Shown: one piece after another, positions 24,201-37,000 of the stretch
How positions within the stretch are numbered: position 1 is the stretch's first letter
Layout of the letters: every line of letters begins with the position of its first letter
DNA from: a virus
Virus record (IMG/VR): IMGVR_UViG_3300033571_007182
Span: 1-56,526 of that record
Direction: 5' to 3' (one strand)
Length of the DNA: 56,526 nt
Position numbers and translations under genes: made by a program
Notes under the pieces: model-generated
Database searches by the model: none
What the model was told of the DNA's origin: nothing
The model's input: only the letters and a program-made list of their open reading frames with translations

Positions 24201-27200
24201 TGTCTTTGATAGTCTCAGTCCTGATCCTTGATATCTCAGCTTCCAGATAATCAATCTGCTCTTGTTGGTCTTCAGAGAGATTCTCTTCACCACCCGCAGC
24301 ATTTATGATTGCATTGATTTGACTATAGTTCTCAGTGATCTGACTGTTGGTAAAGCCACTACCATGCATTAGCATGAGTACTTCTGGTTTGATTCTGGTC
24401 TCAGTGTTGTCAATCCTCCACTGTGTCCACTCCAAACTCAAAGCCTCTTCCTCCTTGATGAGTTCTTTAAGCTGTTGATCCAGGATAGCAGCCTTTACAG
24501 GATCTACCTCGTTTCTTTTCTCAACACTCTTCTCACGTATCAGTTTGGAATACTTACGCAGGTTTGACCTGTATTTGTCGTGTGTCTTATAAAAGTCTTC
24601 AAGCACAGGATCCACATATTGTCTATATGTTTCCTTCAACTCAGGTTCACCATTCTCATCAAACTCAGTCACTACTTCTACTTCCTGAGTCAATATCTTG
24701 TTGGCCTGTTGCAATCCTCCCAAGGATTCTATGGCAGCTCTTTTAAGCTCATCTATACCCAAGCTATCAGCCCATCTTAATGCTTCAATCCTGGCATCTT
24801 CAGTCATGTTCCTCATGTATTGGAACATGGCACTGACAATCATTTCAGAGTCCGCGTTGGAACCTATGATATCACTCATGCTTATACCCAAGACATTTCC
24901 CATGGTCTGACCCATGGAGAAACTTGAGTTGTCATCATTCAAGATGCCATCCAAATAGGTATCCAAAGTTGCATCAGTAAGCTGATTGATATCCATCATC
25001 CTGGCAATCTTGTTTCTCTCTTCTTCTAAGAGTTGTAGCCTTTCCTTAGGGTTTTGAACCTGCTTGAATATGCTGGCAAGCACACGCCTTGCCTTCAGAC
25101 CCATGGTATCAGCAGGAGCTTCTCCTTTCTTTATCTTCTCAATAGTCCTGTCCAACCAAGCAAGTCTTGGTGCCAGCACCTTCTTGACTTCCCCAAACAC
25201 CTTCTCAAAGTTCTTAGTCCCAATAGTCTCCATGATAATGGCTTTGGTAATACTCTTACCTATGTTGACCATCTTCTGGTTTTGGGCGTCTATTGTGAAA
25301 AGCTTGTCGTCGAAGTATCGGATCAGATCCTTCTTCAGTGCCTCATCCTTTTGTGAATCTGGATCAAGGGTGGTTGCAAGTATCGTATTCTTGAATCCTT
25401 GCAGGTAATCAGCCATGTTATCCATGGATGTGAGATATGACTGCAATGTTGCAATAGCAGTCCTGTTCTCATCACTGCCTAGTTTATATGTGGCAGGTAT
25501 GTCAATGTCTTCATTTATCTTTCTAGAGATGGTGGATATCTCATTGGAGAATACATCCAACGCCGCTTTTATTATCACAGCCCTTGAAGCTGCAAGGCTT
25601 TCGCTGGATGCAGGATTGGAGATTGCAAGCTTCAGTTTTTCTGACATGTCCACAAGACCAGCCTTCCTCTTGGTAAGGATCTTTATCAGGTTGTTCTTCT
25701 CGTCCTTGTCAATCAAGTCATTCTTTTCAATTTCAGAACGCTCTTTCTCAATAGTTGCCAGCTGATCAGTTGCGAGTTTGATGAGTCTGTTGATCAAGTC
25801 TTCCTGGACATCCTTACTCATCCTTGCAAAAGGACCTGGGTCTGTCTCAGCAGCCGCATCTTCATCTATCTCTTCTTCACGTCCATTGAATGCCAGTCTA
25901 GCAGCAGTGTCTATGATTCGTCCTTCATCTGATGCTTTTTGACCATTGAAAGCAAAAGTGTAGAAACTGCTATCATCAAATACATGAAATGCTGTCTGGA
26001 CTACAGTCTGTTGATCAGCTTCTTTCCCTTGAACCCTATAAGCTAATGCAAGGACATTTCTTGAAGACACTACTATACCCAGCTTTTTCAACATCTCTCC
26101 ATACAGTGCAAGCTGCATGTGGTAGGTGTTCATCTTTGTTCTATTGAGGATATCTGCAAAGAACTCTGAAACCCCGTCTTTCCATCCATTCTTATTAGTG
26201 TAACTTACACTGAGGTCTATCATTGGGAACATTGGACCACCATTCAAGTTGACCAAAGAGTGTGCTGACTTTGATGTTTTCAAGTCCATTACAGAAACCC
26301 TACCTAATTCATCCAGTGCCATAAGATCCAACCTACCCAGTATCAAAGTACCTTGGGCATCTTCAACAGCCACTGATATCTCTGGCAATAGGATCTTACC
26401 ACGTAAGAACTCAGAAGACAAAGCTTGTGATATCTCTAACCCTGCATCAAACAGCAGTTGTTTGTCAACATCCTTGAACTGGATCATCTTCTTATGTTTC
26501 TCATAGAATGCATCAAACCATTCTTGAGTATAGAGCTTGGTAGGATTAATACCATTCTCCATGTAGCTATCCTGTAAGTCTTCAATCAGCGTATGGAAGA
26601 ATGTACCAAAGTTGGCACCCATCTCTGCTGTTTTGTTATCCAAGGATTCAGTGTCCTCTGACCCCTTGTACTTGGTGATACTGACTGTAGCACGCCCAGC
26701 TTCAAGTTCAGTGACTTGGTAGTTGGCATTGTCAATCAATATATCTATGACAGCAATTTGATTCTCACGCTGCTTGTTGTTGGGCTTAGTTCGCAAAACA
26801 AAAGCCTTCATCTTATTCAACTTCTCTACATTCTCCTTAGCTCTTTGTAGATTGAGCTCTTGAGCAGTCTTCTTTTTTCTTTGTGTCTCACCTATGGGAT
26901 TCAGTTCTTCTGCAGCATCCCTGTCTTCAGGATCGAAGTTGGCATTGGGATCAGCATTGTAATACAGATATGGCTCAGTAGGAAGCTCCATTTCTGTGTA
27001 CTTGCTATTAAGATGTGCAGCTATGTCCTGCAAAGTCATCTTGGGGTCTATCCTAGGCATACCAAGGGCATTGGCCAACCAATCAAAAAACCTTTTGAAG
27101 AGCTTACCCAAAGGAGATAAAGGTCTTCCTTCTGGATTCATTTCCAACTCAGCCTTCAACGCAGTGGCAAGATTCCTGGCAATGAATTCACTTTGAGCAA

Positions 27201-28038
27201 CGACCTTTAGATCATTCATGAATAATTTATTCTCAGCTCTCAGTCCTTCAAATATGGCAACATACTCAGCTGCATACTTAGGATCATTCTTAAGGGATTC
27301 AAAAAGACCTTTGAACAGAGCAGGGCGATCTTGTCTGAGGAACTCCACAAACACGTGGCTTATCTCTTCCAGTGCAATCTGGGGAGTAACCCTTCCCTCA
27401 ACCAGATATATCACATTGTCTTTTACAAAGGAGTTGATCCTTCGTATGTCAGTATAGTGCTCAGTCTGTTTAAGTTGATTTGGAGATATCCATTGATATG
27501 AAACCCCAGGGAACTTGCGGATCATATACTCCATTATAGGAGTGATCTTTTCCTTCTGTCTTTGTATCTCTTCCTTGGTATAGTTAGGAGCATATGAAAA
27601 GATGCTGGACAATGCAGTTACTTTGGCATAGCCAGGTTCAGCACGGCTTTCTTCAAGTTTGTATCTGGATCCAGGTATGGCTTTTTCAAGACTGTTCTTT
27701 ATCCTGACAGCTTCCCTGAAAGGAATGTATCCTGTTTTGCGGGCGATGCTCTTATATCTAGGATCCCTCAGTACATCATATACACTGAGGAATACCATGC
27801 TGGATATAGGTTCTCCATTGGCATCCAAAGACACCTTTGAAGGTTCATTTATCCAGTCTCCATAATACCCCATGAACTCAGGAGTATATGCCGCAGCCCA
27901 GGCAAGTATGGCTTTGTCAGCATTTTGACCAAATGCAACAAGCGCATCCTGGTATAGGATGGAGGGCTCACCATTAGGAGCATACACATTAACAACTTTC
28001 CCAGAATCGGGATCTCTTAGTATAGCACAATTTGACAT
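21226..28038 (-). CDS. Giant polyvalent virion protein with PD-(D/E)XK nuclease domain
   Basis: 2,270 residues. Around 195-290 is a zincin-like segment 'ALEEISHVFVEFLRQ' (224-228 reads EEISH instead of HExxH, so the first zinc His is lost), with the candidate third ligand Glu284, then an amphipathic stretch 'LGKLFKRFFDWLANALG'. At about 480-660 lies a PD-(D/E)XK nuclease: 'FGTFFHTLIED', 'GRLDLMAL' (Asp571), 'VMDLKTS' (Asp585, Lys587), 'HMQLALYGEML'. The centre is long coiled coil. Near the C-terminus is one hydrophobic helix ('AGREILIAIAFYMLY'). Such mixtures match phage polyvalent proteins delivered with the genome. The gene lies two bases after the RNA polymerase gene. Confidence 0.75.
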   Translation of the reverse strand: MSNCAILRDPDSGKVVNVYAPNGEPSILYQDALVAFGQNADKAILAWAAAYTPEFMGYYGDWINEPSKVSLDANGEPISSMVFLSVYDVLRDPRYKSIARKTGYIPFREAVRIKNSLEKAIPGSRYKLEESRAEPGYAKVTALSSIFSYAPNYTKEEIQRQKEKITPIMEYMIRKFPGVSYQWISPNQLKQTEHYTDIRRINSFVKDNVIYLVEGRVTPQIALEEISHVFVEFLRQDRPALFKGLFESLKNDPKYAAEYVAIFEGLRAENKLFMNDLKVVAQSEFIARNLATALKAELEMNPEGRPLSPLGKLFKRFFDWLANALGMPRIDPKMTLQDIAAHLNSKYTEMELPTEPYLYYNADPNANFDPEDRDAAEELNPIGETQRKKKTAQELNLQRAKENVEKLNKMKAFVLRTKPNNKQRENQIAVIDILIDNANYQVTELEAGRATVSITKYKGSEDTESLDNKTAEMGANFGTFFHTLIEDLQDSYMENGINPTKLYTQEWFDAFYEKHKKMIQFKDVDKQLLFDAGLEISQALSSEFLRGKILLPEISVAVEDAQGTLILGRLDLMALDELGRVSVMDLKTSKSAHSLVNLNGGPMFPMIDLSVSYTNKNGWKDGVSEFFADILNRTKMNTYHMQLALYGEMLKKLGIVVSSRNVLALAYRVQGKEADQQTVVQTAFHVFDDSSFYTFAFNGQKASDEGRIIDTAARLAFNGREEEIDEDAAAETDPGPFARMSKDVQEDLINRLIKLATDQLATIEKERSEIEKNDLIDKDEKNNLIKILTKRKAGLVDMSEKLKLAISNPASSESLAASRAVIIKAALDVFSNEISTISRKINEDIDIPATYKLGSDENRTAIATLQSYLTSMDNMADYLQGFKNTILATTLDPDSQKDEALKKDLIRYFDDKLFTIDAQNQKMVNIGKSITKAIIMETIGTKNFEKVFGEVKKVLAPRLAWLDRTIEKIKKGEAPADTMGLKARRVLASIFKQVQNPKERLQLLEEERNKIARMMDINQLTDATLDTYLDGILNDDNSSFSMGQTMGNVLGISMSDIIGSNADSEMIVSAMFQYMRNMTEDARIEALRWADSLGIDELKRAAIESLGGLQQANKILTQEVEVVTEFDENGEPELKETYRQYVDPVLEDFYKTHDKYRSNLRKYSKLIREKSVEKRNEVDPVKAAILDQQLKELIKEEEALSLEWTQWRIDNTETRIKPEVLMLMHGSGFTNSQITENYSQINAIINAAGGEENLSEDQQEQIDYLEAEISRIRTETIKDNPEAQERIDALLEYFEFDYNYTLWAKKRVAIEASGDKKALERWDYNNTNEVPTEDWNQAREKLYEDMMDILGKDEVLGNLYRERSLIKAKAKIRGKFNFNYLNQEDIDRYHALDEQISNRLAYLRETSPLTEGEAADLTIVTQRLANIEIKVLDPRYIRQRDQLKDTVRKAYAALNEAKKKFTEAPESIGLRDQLDAAQSHYEKTEREFADFFNKNNQSKYTLGENIIAERKALKELPNSYLFVKQPKNPADMERFPNKKYRIKRLKSESYNPKYQNSFVEDRMGGGMYPMPKGIRFNETINEFEISPSAKFVNPNFMTVQNNPIAKDFYKKWIIEQYLIKQKNASGKRLGFNLPYVQQLALENVMAKGMDGMAREYQEKLQEISYQNSELEKATNESGIAGQQRVLFKENHLVPAALTTTDGIGAIVNWNAGYYTNRKMAMISNEMSAVLTFLKDIQRQIQDQSAGLQDANKESHAQRLEAINSIITQIEYNKDKFIFGKLFEKGDSENSVFNRKTMRLFMGVASFARMAFDVPMQFGNMLSGNVQAFLSTSNHRHASTQNYLNAKKMIYTRWFPKMIADWGTVSDASFETKLFRYMNPLSKDLDRLFDANTVSKMRRLGNRIFNITDLSMALQDKGEIEIGLTTMLMIMDGRRYEVFDTDSQGNLLMDDQGNRVVKKNPDGSIVYVNAIDAFGIDENNSIAPKKNVNISQQEINSLKSLIMGEIYRHQGNYANYTKSKFGSTMLGSLYEFYRKYLIPAVSVRFHLGKREGVGSMYSWDTQEAYMGWYMALGRMYQYYGLGKATKTLLYDTLLPGLVKKKINADTGIEQHDFYRGRAAMAGREILIAIAFYMLYQTLRSALYDGDEEDFTYAELSMMRALVKVSNESRSMVPLFVVGKPGDYIDNFGSFTSAFREGKTIWELGNNAFFWANYHTTGSMFAYERGFYQRDTARFEEGDAKVLKNLYDLTGWSNVVDTFEPYEAAKANLKMK

Positions 28039-28040
28039 TA

Positions 28041-31000
28041 TTATCCTCCGTTACAATTTCTTGATTCGTCTTCTTTTTGTTTAAGTACATCCTGTGCCTG
28101 CTGATTGAGCTTTACAATGTCCATAGCTCTTTTTTCAGTGGTAGGAGCTTGGGTAAAGTTAAAACCAATACTTTCTAATGTCTTCCTACTGCTTTCCAAT
28201 TTTCCATAATAATTCAAAGTATTACTTAGTAACTCTACTATTTCATCTTTTCTTGCACTATTACCATCAACTGTACCTCTTAGTGGTAGTTTAAGTTTAG
28301 ATGTGTTATCTATGATAATCCACCCCTCTTTGTCCTTATAGACAAATAGATCAACACTAGGTTGATTTTTTATAACTAGACTATATCCTTTTACAGCGTC
28401 CAATCCTTCAGCTCTTTCAAATGTTTCTAACTTCTTTGACTTAAAGGTTATATCTTCCGCTTTAATATCTGTTACAGCAGGTTGAGCACTTACAGGAACT
28501 TGGGTAGGTGCTGTCACTTGAGGTGTTGTAGGTGCTGAAGACAATGGCTGAGCAGTTGGAGAGGTAGGATCCCCATTGTTTAATTCGTAAAGAAACAAAT
28601 TCTCTTTGCCACTAACAAAGTCCTTGAAGCGTTCGCTGTTGGATAGTTCACCCCAGGTGCTGAATCCAACCCTTTGAGCAAACAGATCCATCTGTTCTTG
28701 CTTCACACCTCTTGCAGCTGGCTCATTATTCAGATACTGAAACAACTCCCCACCAACCATTTTGAACCTTGAGAACTTACCAGTGGTCTCTACAATGCTC
28801 ATGTTGATGGTAGACATGGTCTTGTTAGTGTAGGCTCCTGAAGGATTCTTCTGGGTTCTCAACTCATACATCCTGTTCTGCTCCCTGACAATTGTCATAG
28901 ACCTTGGTACTTCCATCATCCTGGTATCTGATATCTGCTGGATACCATTGACAATGTTCTTGATCACCGCCGCTTCCTGAGAAGTAAATGCCAAAGGAGA
29001 TATCTTACTTACACCTTGTTCTGGAACTACTTCATATACAGCAGTTTCACCTGTAAGTTGTAACTCCTGGACATTGGTGAATGGTGTAAGATACAAGGTT
29101 TCCATCAGCTTTTGACCAACAGGATTGCCATTGATGCGTTTTAACATCATCAGCTGACCGTATATGTTGATCCTATATAAAGGGAACCTGTAGTTCTTGT
29201 CCTTGTAGTTAGGGGTTATACCATATGCCCTGAGCATCTTCGTTTCAAAAGGCTGGGTTACATCTGCAAGATCAAGAAAAAGTACCCCGTCAACGCCAGT
29301 GAATAACTCATACTCATCTGATGCAACCTTGTACTGAGCCTCTAGAGTAGACACCCTTAAACCTTTACTGTCTATGATTGAAGGTGCATTTGCAGGAGCA
29401 ATCTTGTTGAAGAATTTAACCATATCCTCCATAGTCACAGTTTCATCTAGTTGCTGTGATATTTTTCTAAGAGAAGTGACCCGCTTGAATGGCGTCATAG
29501 TTCCATCTGCAAGCTTCATGCTCACAATCTTTATAACTGCATCCTGGATGATGTCATCAATACCCATCTGACCAAAGTTCTTGGATATGGCAGCAGTAAG
29601 CATCTTTAGATATTCTTCTTCTGCTTGTGGTTCTGCACGTAGATTTCCATCTACATCCTCAAATACATCATACTTGTTCTTGATGTAGTTATCCATCTTT
29701 ACCAGATCCCTTTGGAAGCTATCCAAGGCAGTGCTCATGGGTTTGGAAAGCACAGCAGGCACTAATTCAAAGAATCCGCCACGCACCTTTTGAGCACCTG
29801 ATTTCACCATGCCATGGTATGCAATCCTGAATGCACGCTCCTTATCCAGTACACGCATCACCTCTCCATTTACACCCATCTCTTCTGTGGCATATCCCTC
29901 ACCCAATAACTTGAGCAAGTCAGAGTATACCATCTCACGCATCTCAGGAGAGAGCTTGCTGGATATTGCTTCCAATACCCTTACAGGTCTAGAGGTAGTA
30001 CCTATATCCACAATCCTCAAAGCCTGGATGAACTTGTTACCAGGATACCTGGACTTGAGTTGGTTATAGTCAGCAATGACATCCCCATTGAGGAATGTCT
30101 CAGGATTCACCTGCTCCAAGAACATCTTATTCATGAATGACTCAGGCTCGCGTTGTGCCATTGCACGCTGCAATTGAAGTCCAATGAAAGCCTTGATGTC
30201 CTTACGTATCTCTGAACTTTCATACCCATAGATATTACCTATGAGTGCAGACATACCTTTAATCAAACTAGTACGCTCAAGTAGCACTTTGCTGGACATG
30301 TTGTCCATGTACTTCAATGCTTCATAAGACTCTCGCAATACAGGATACATCTGAAACAAGTCCTGGATTGACTTTTTACTCAACATCAATTCTTCAGGAC
30401 GAGTCCTGACTATATCAAAGGTATTTACCAACCTGTCGAAGGTATCCATGTCAGGCTTGATAGACTTCAATGCATCTGTAAGCTTGGTGATCTTAAAGCT
30501 GATCTCCGAGGCCAAGTTGCTATAGTTTTTGAACTCATTGAGAATGATGAAGTCCTCGATGTCCCTGGTAAATGCAATGTTCTTTTTGTTGTAAAGCTCA
30601 AATCCAAAAGTGTTCAAGGGCTGATCTTTGCTAGATCCAAACTCAGGATCGTCCTTTTTGATCTGGTTATTCCACACAAGCTTGTAGGAATCCTTATCAA
30701 AGTTGGCTCCAGTCTTACTCAAATACATGATGTCTTGATCCAATAACTCCTCAATCCCTATGCGTTCTTCAAGCTCATTAATCATATCCCTGAGGAATGT
30801 ATCAAATCGCATATCCTTGGAATAAGGATTCTTTTTATAGGCACTGCCATACTCCATAGTATATTCAGCCACTATCTTTTGGATTATAGGTAGTGACTGG
30901 AACATGATTGCCATACGCTGTGGCATGCCTACGGTGAACATGGCAAGCATTACAGGAACAGTATGACTGTTCAAATGCAATGGACCTGGATATGGATTAT

Positions 31001-34000
31001 TAGCAGCATCCGCCGCAACACCGATATAACCACCCACAATCTTCACAGATTCATCAACAACTTTGTCTGTGACAATACTCTGCTCTGGATTACCCTTGGC
31101 ATTGGGTTCATATACAGTCCCCACTTTTCCTTTGAGTTCTGCCTGCACAGTAGCCAGCATACTCACACCCTTGTTGAAGCTTGCCGCTATACCCAAAGAA
31201 TCTTTGGATTCAGAGTTCAAACCTCTAGCCACAACCATGGCTGTAGGAGTATATATATTTTGTTTGTTATATATTTCTGTTTCACTCAGTCCTCTTTCTG
31301 AAACTGCAGCCTTGTAAGGATCCGCAGCCACATCAGCCCTGTTTGATGATTCTTCCATGAACTTCTTATATACAGCCTCATTGGATAGGATATTCATCTT
31401 GGCTTGCAAGATTTTGTTCTGAATAAGTGGGATCACAGGAGAACCATTCTTCTTAGTCTCTTTCTCAAGACTGTCAGGATCTGATGGAAGATTGGATTTC
31501 TTCAAATCTTCCAGCACATTGAATACAGCAATAACTCTCTTGAAGGTATCTATGGATTCCTGTTCTGAGTCACTCTCTACTTCCCCCTTTTCCATAGTGG
31601 ATGCATTCTTTGAGAAGAACTCTTCAAGCTTACCGCCAAAGAGACTTCCAAAGTTCCTGGCCTGCTCTTGCTTATAACCTGCTTCGTAGTTAATCCTTCT
31701 AAGTTCTGACTGCAAAAGTGGCTGCATTACAGGATCCTTGGATAGATACACCAGGTATTCCATAAACTTGGCATCCTTCTCAGACATATCATACTTCTCT
31801 ATGTAATGAGAATAGTCTCCATACAATACCTTTTTTCCATCAGGAGTCCTATAGGATGACTTGACGTGGGCATATAGCGCATCAATGTCAAAGTCAGATC
31901 CTGCAAGCATGTGCGCTTGGGGAGGAACAATGATACCAGAACCATAGGCCTCATCCATATAGTCAACCACCTTGGCTACAATCATGGAACGCTGACCCTC
32001 AGTAGGGATACGAGTAGCAAAGAACTCACTCATATACTTCTCAAGGAACTCTTGGTCAAGAGACTGAAGCTCTTTGGGAATGATCACTTCCACTTCATAC
32101 TTGTAAGTACCATCAGCAAGTTTGGTCTTGGTATAACTCAAAGGTCTTACCTTGGCTTCACCCGCAGCAATGGCTTTGTCATACTTAGACTTGTTACGCT
32201 TATACTCAGAAGTAGTTATCACCTTACCATCCATCTCGATTACATTGTAACCCATGGAACTGACATGGTAATACTTCCTACCTGCTATCTTTTTATCAAA
32301 CAGGTTATTGTTGAATATTGAAAAGAAGTAGTTGGCAATGGTGGACTGCACAACCATCAAATTTGGATTGTACTTGGGACTACCATTTGGATTCAGTTCA
32401 AAGTACTGGAGTATGGTACTGTCCGCACCTTGCTGCTTAAGACCTGCAGAGATGACCTGATAGATCTTACCTATCACCTCTGTGTCTTTGGTGTTGAACA
32501 TCCTTTGAAGCACTTTCAACTGGGTCTTCACCATCTGGGCAAGACCTGTGTTGTATGTGTTTATGTCATCCTTGATAGAGGCATACTCAGGATTCTCCGC
32601 GGCAATCTGTGCAGCAAGCAACAGCTTCTGTTGGATACCTTGGGTAACCATGTTGGCATCCTTTTCAGTAGAGACCTGGATGAATGTGAATTCATTAGGT
32701 AGATCCATTACTGCCTGATCAAGGTTGTAATAAGTCATTCCTGTAGTAGAAGGTTGTAAGTCAACCTCCACAGGATTGATGGTCATCTTCTTACTTGCAT
32801 TAGGATCAAACATCTGGTCAATCCTATGGAGTTCCATGGAATTGAGCATGTGATGCATGAATGCATGTTGAGGTATGGGCTCGAAATAAGAATGAGCCTG
32901 GGTCACAGCTTCTTTGTATAATTCAGATACAAGCCTTTCCCTGTTGTTTGAAGGATCAAACACCATCTCATCCCTGCCAGCCTGCAGCATATAACTATAA
33001 TCCATGATGCGATCATAGAGTACATCCAGCTCTTGCATGGCAGTATTATAGTCAACACCCTCTTTGAGAGTACTGACATCTTTTCTCATAATAGTATGCT
33101 CTGACTGTTTGACGTATTCAATACGACCTGCAGTCACAGTCTTCAAGCTGTTGAAGACAATACCTCTCTTGTTGAGTTTGCGTACATTCTTAGCATACTG
33201 GGAAGTGTCTTCTGTTTCATACATCATGCGCTTAAGCATTCTGTAAGATTCATTGTCAAGCCTTCCCCTGCTGTCAGCCACATTGACCATCCTAGCAATG
33301 GTATTGTAGGACTGACCATCAATCATCTTCACTTCTACATTGCGCTTGTCACCCTTCTCATAGTAAGGAGTGAAGCTCGCAGGCTTGGTAAGATCAGAGT
33401 CATCTAGATACATGACAATCTCTTTTATCACAGCAGCCCTGTATGTCTTACTCACACCATATTTGTTCACATGGGGATTGAATAAGCTAGGACCAGCAGC
33501 AGCACCAGCCTTCTGGCGTTTGAAGAAGTTGGCAAAGTTCTTTACACCCACCGCTACTGGACCATCAAAGATCTGGTTCAATGAAAGAGAGTTTATCCAG
33601 TTATTGAAGAAGAACTCCCTGAGAACAGTGGTTGGATTTGCATTCTGGAATACCTGAGCCTCTTCATCAAATACATCTGTCACATACAATGGAATATGTG
33701 TCTCATCCAATCCCAGGCTTTGAAACTTATCCCTGAATGTCACATACTGATTCTGGGCATATTTGTGCAGGTTATTGAGCATGTCATCCACCAGGACTTT
33801 CTCAGACTTGGAAGCCATGATGGCATCAAATGACAATCCCTCCTTGGCAGCCATGATCAACTCTTTGGCAAGATCAGGATTGGCATCTGCAAAGTCAGCA
33901 AGCACATTGAACCTGAAACCCCTGTCTTTGGGGAACCCTGTCTTCTCGTCTATGGCAGAGTTGATGTTGTAGTTGAGGTACTTCTTGGTGTTTGCATCAT

Positions 34001-37000
34001 TGGTTCTTTCCTGCTCGTAGTTAGTACGAATCAATTCATACTCCTGCTTGAGGACATTGACAAGATCCCATAGGTATTTAGGACGACCATTTTCTGAAAG
34101 TACATTGCCAGATGCATTGTCAAAATATCTTCTAAGTACACCATTGGTGACCATACTGGTACCAGTGGCTTCATATACTGTAAGAATCCTTTTGAATGAT
34201 GTGATGTAACTCTTGGTCTCAGGTACATATATCCTTTCCTGACTGACAAACAGTGAGAGCATGGACATCAAAAAGGCAGCATCATCAATATCTTTGAATG
34301 TCCTAGGGTCACCCATCTTGACACCCCCATCTGGCATGTTGAATCTTTGTTGGAATCCAGCAAAGACTTCCATGCGCATGTTCTGAAGGAACGCGCGCAC
34401 TTCTGGATCATTGGTGTCCAACATAGGATTGTTCTCATAGAAATGCTCGAATCCATCATTAAGAACTGCAGCAAGACCTTCTTCAATATTATCAAAAGAT
34501 TTGAGCTTTTGAAGAATGATCATCTCCTTGTTAGGATCCACATACTTGTATATGGTGTCACCATTGGCATTCTTAGTGCTTGATCCAGCAATTGTAGGGT
34601 CATGCTTTATAATATACTCACCATAGGCAGCCACATACGGAGTAGTGAACCTCTTCAATGCTGTAGTCAATGCCTCATTGTTCATGCGCATCTTGGACTC
34701 ATTGGATGCTTCCACGGAAGCTTCGATCGCATTGACAAGATTGTGATACCAGAAGTCATGTTTTACCTTGGAGAAATCTTGAAAGAAATCCTTATTTAAA
34801 CTCAATGACCTTCTGAAGTCACTGTTCTGGGGAAACATGGCCAGGTTCTTACCCATGGCCATATAGACCGTATGACCTATTGCATTATACAGAAGCGAGT
34901 AAGGTATGTCTAAATTGAAAGCTGACAGTGTGATATATACATCATCAATGAAGTTCCTGAAAGCATGGTCATTGATCACACCACTATCTGTGAAGAAAGT
35001 ATCCAGCATGTTGTCAATGGCAGACTGCTTGGTTATATTAAGCAGCTTGGCCAGCTCACGCAACTTCTGCAAGTGAGGTTTTGCCTGATCCTTAGTCATG
35101 TCTATTGACAATATGGAATCACGCAGCGAACTCCTTATCTTATTGATATCATAAAGCGTGACAATATCTGACACAGCAGACTCAGGTGTAGGAACAGGTA
35201 CTGGCTTTTTGTTCTGGTCGAACTCTATCTCAGTAGTAACCTCGGCTTGGATAAGCTTGATGTTGGTTTTTGAGAATACAGTGGAGAACTGCTTAAGTAC
35301 ATGCTCGTTTCGAGTTGCCTCGAAGTCTTCATTGAGACCTACGATGTTATCTATGGTATCATATACCGCCTTGAGACTGTCCCTGAGCTTGATGGCCTTG
35401 TCATAACTTATTGGAATGACATTAGGGTTTGGCAGTTTGCTTTGTACATTCTCCCTGAAGTATTTGATCTGGGAGTCCAGCTCTTGTATCTTATCACTTA
35501 TGGCTTGAATGGCATTACCCTTTGACTCTGTTGAGGCAATCTTGGTAATGGTACTGAATATCAAAGCAGAGTTTACCATCCTGCGCACCTTGATGCCAAG
35601 GACAGGATCTATCTCTTCATAAGTAATCAAACGAATCATCCTGCGGAAAGCAGCATTGCCCTCATTGGGTTTTATACCAACAAAGCCTGCGCCCTCATAG
35701 AATGAATCCTTGATTTCAACCTCTTCATCTTGCTTGTTGAAGTCTTCTTCAAAATTCTCATCATCCGCTACATCTTCAAGATCTTCAAGCTTATTGTACT
35801 CCTCTATAACTGTAGACTTCAATCTTTTAAGGTTGGCTATGACAATATCATTCTGCTTTTTACTTGTAGTAGCTTGATTATCATACTCCTGTGCATTGGT
35901 CAAGTTTCTATATGTAAAGGTCTCACCCTCTAGCATGGCTCCTAAAAGCCATCTTGCAGTGGCAAACTCCTCGCCATACTTAGCCAAGATCTCAGCTTCT
36001 TGTTCTGGAGACTGGGATATCAAGGTATTGATGTCCTTCATCTTAAGCACCTCCATCCTGGCCAAGTCAAACAACTGAGAAGCAGACATGTCAGGATTCT
36101 TGATAGACAATGCAGCCATACCTTGAAGTATGAAGTCCTTCACCTCCAAGGATATTTCAGAACCTATGATCTGGTTGTTGGTGATCACTTTACCAGTGGT
36201 TTCAACATATGCCATAGGTATACCCCTGAAGTCAAGGCTATACACCTTCTCCATATTAGGACCTTGGTTGTCTATGATCGGAGCATTCCTGAACTTACCC
36301 AGGCTGATGTCATAGAACAGATTGTCAATCCTGCCACCTTTCTTGAACAGGTTGAGCAGCTTCTTGAGATATGCAAACAGCTTTTGCATCCATGTCCTTG
36401 GAACCTTGTTGGTTCCCATGAAGTCAGCAAAGGAATCAGCAAGGTATTCTTCATATATGAGGAATCGTATCTGGTCATCATTGAGGTGACCATACTTACG
36501 GCGCTGACGAAAGTCATTGGCATATATCTTCTTGCCCCGTACACTGATGTACTTACCCTTGTCATCTGTCTTATATCCACCAAGGGCTTCTTCTACCTTG
36601 TTAAGATAGAAGTCCTGTTGTGACTTGGAAAGCACTTTGCGGAATATACCATGGAATCCTTCGTGATATGCTACACCTTTTGCACGCAGAGTCTCATTGA
36701 GATAGATGAACATATCCTGCATGTAACCAAGCACATGACCATCCACATTCATACCATTGAGACCTGTGCTTACAAAAGTGAAAGCATCAGGCATGAGATC
36801 CTTCATGGCTTGTATCTCAGAAGAGAAATCTTCATTTGAGAGTGTCAAGAAGGATTCAATATCTTCTACAAGGGAGAAAGGATTTTCATTATTCTGCTCA
36901 TCAATCTCATTAAGATTGACAGGCTGGTTCAAAGGATTCTCTACAGAAGTAGGATCCACCAGCACTTTACGAGCTGGCTTTGGTACTTGTATGGGTGCAC

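Noticed and set aside
27340-27375. Active zinc protease in the 2,270-aa protein
   Set aside because: The motif reads EEISH, lacking the first zinc-binding His. I kept it only as a degenerate zincin-like segment.
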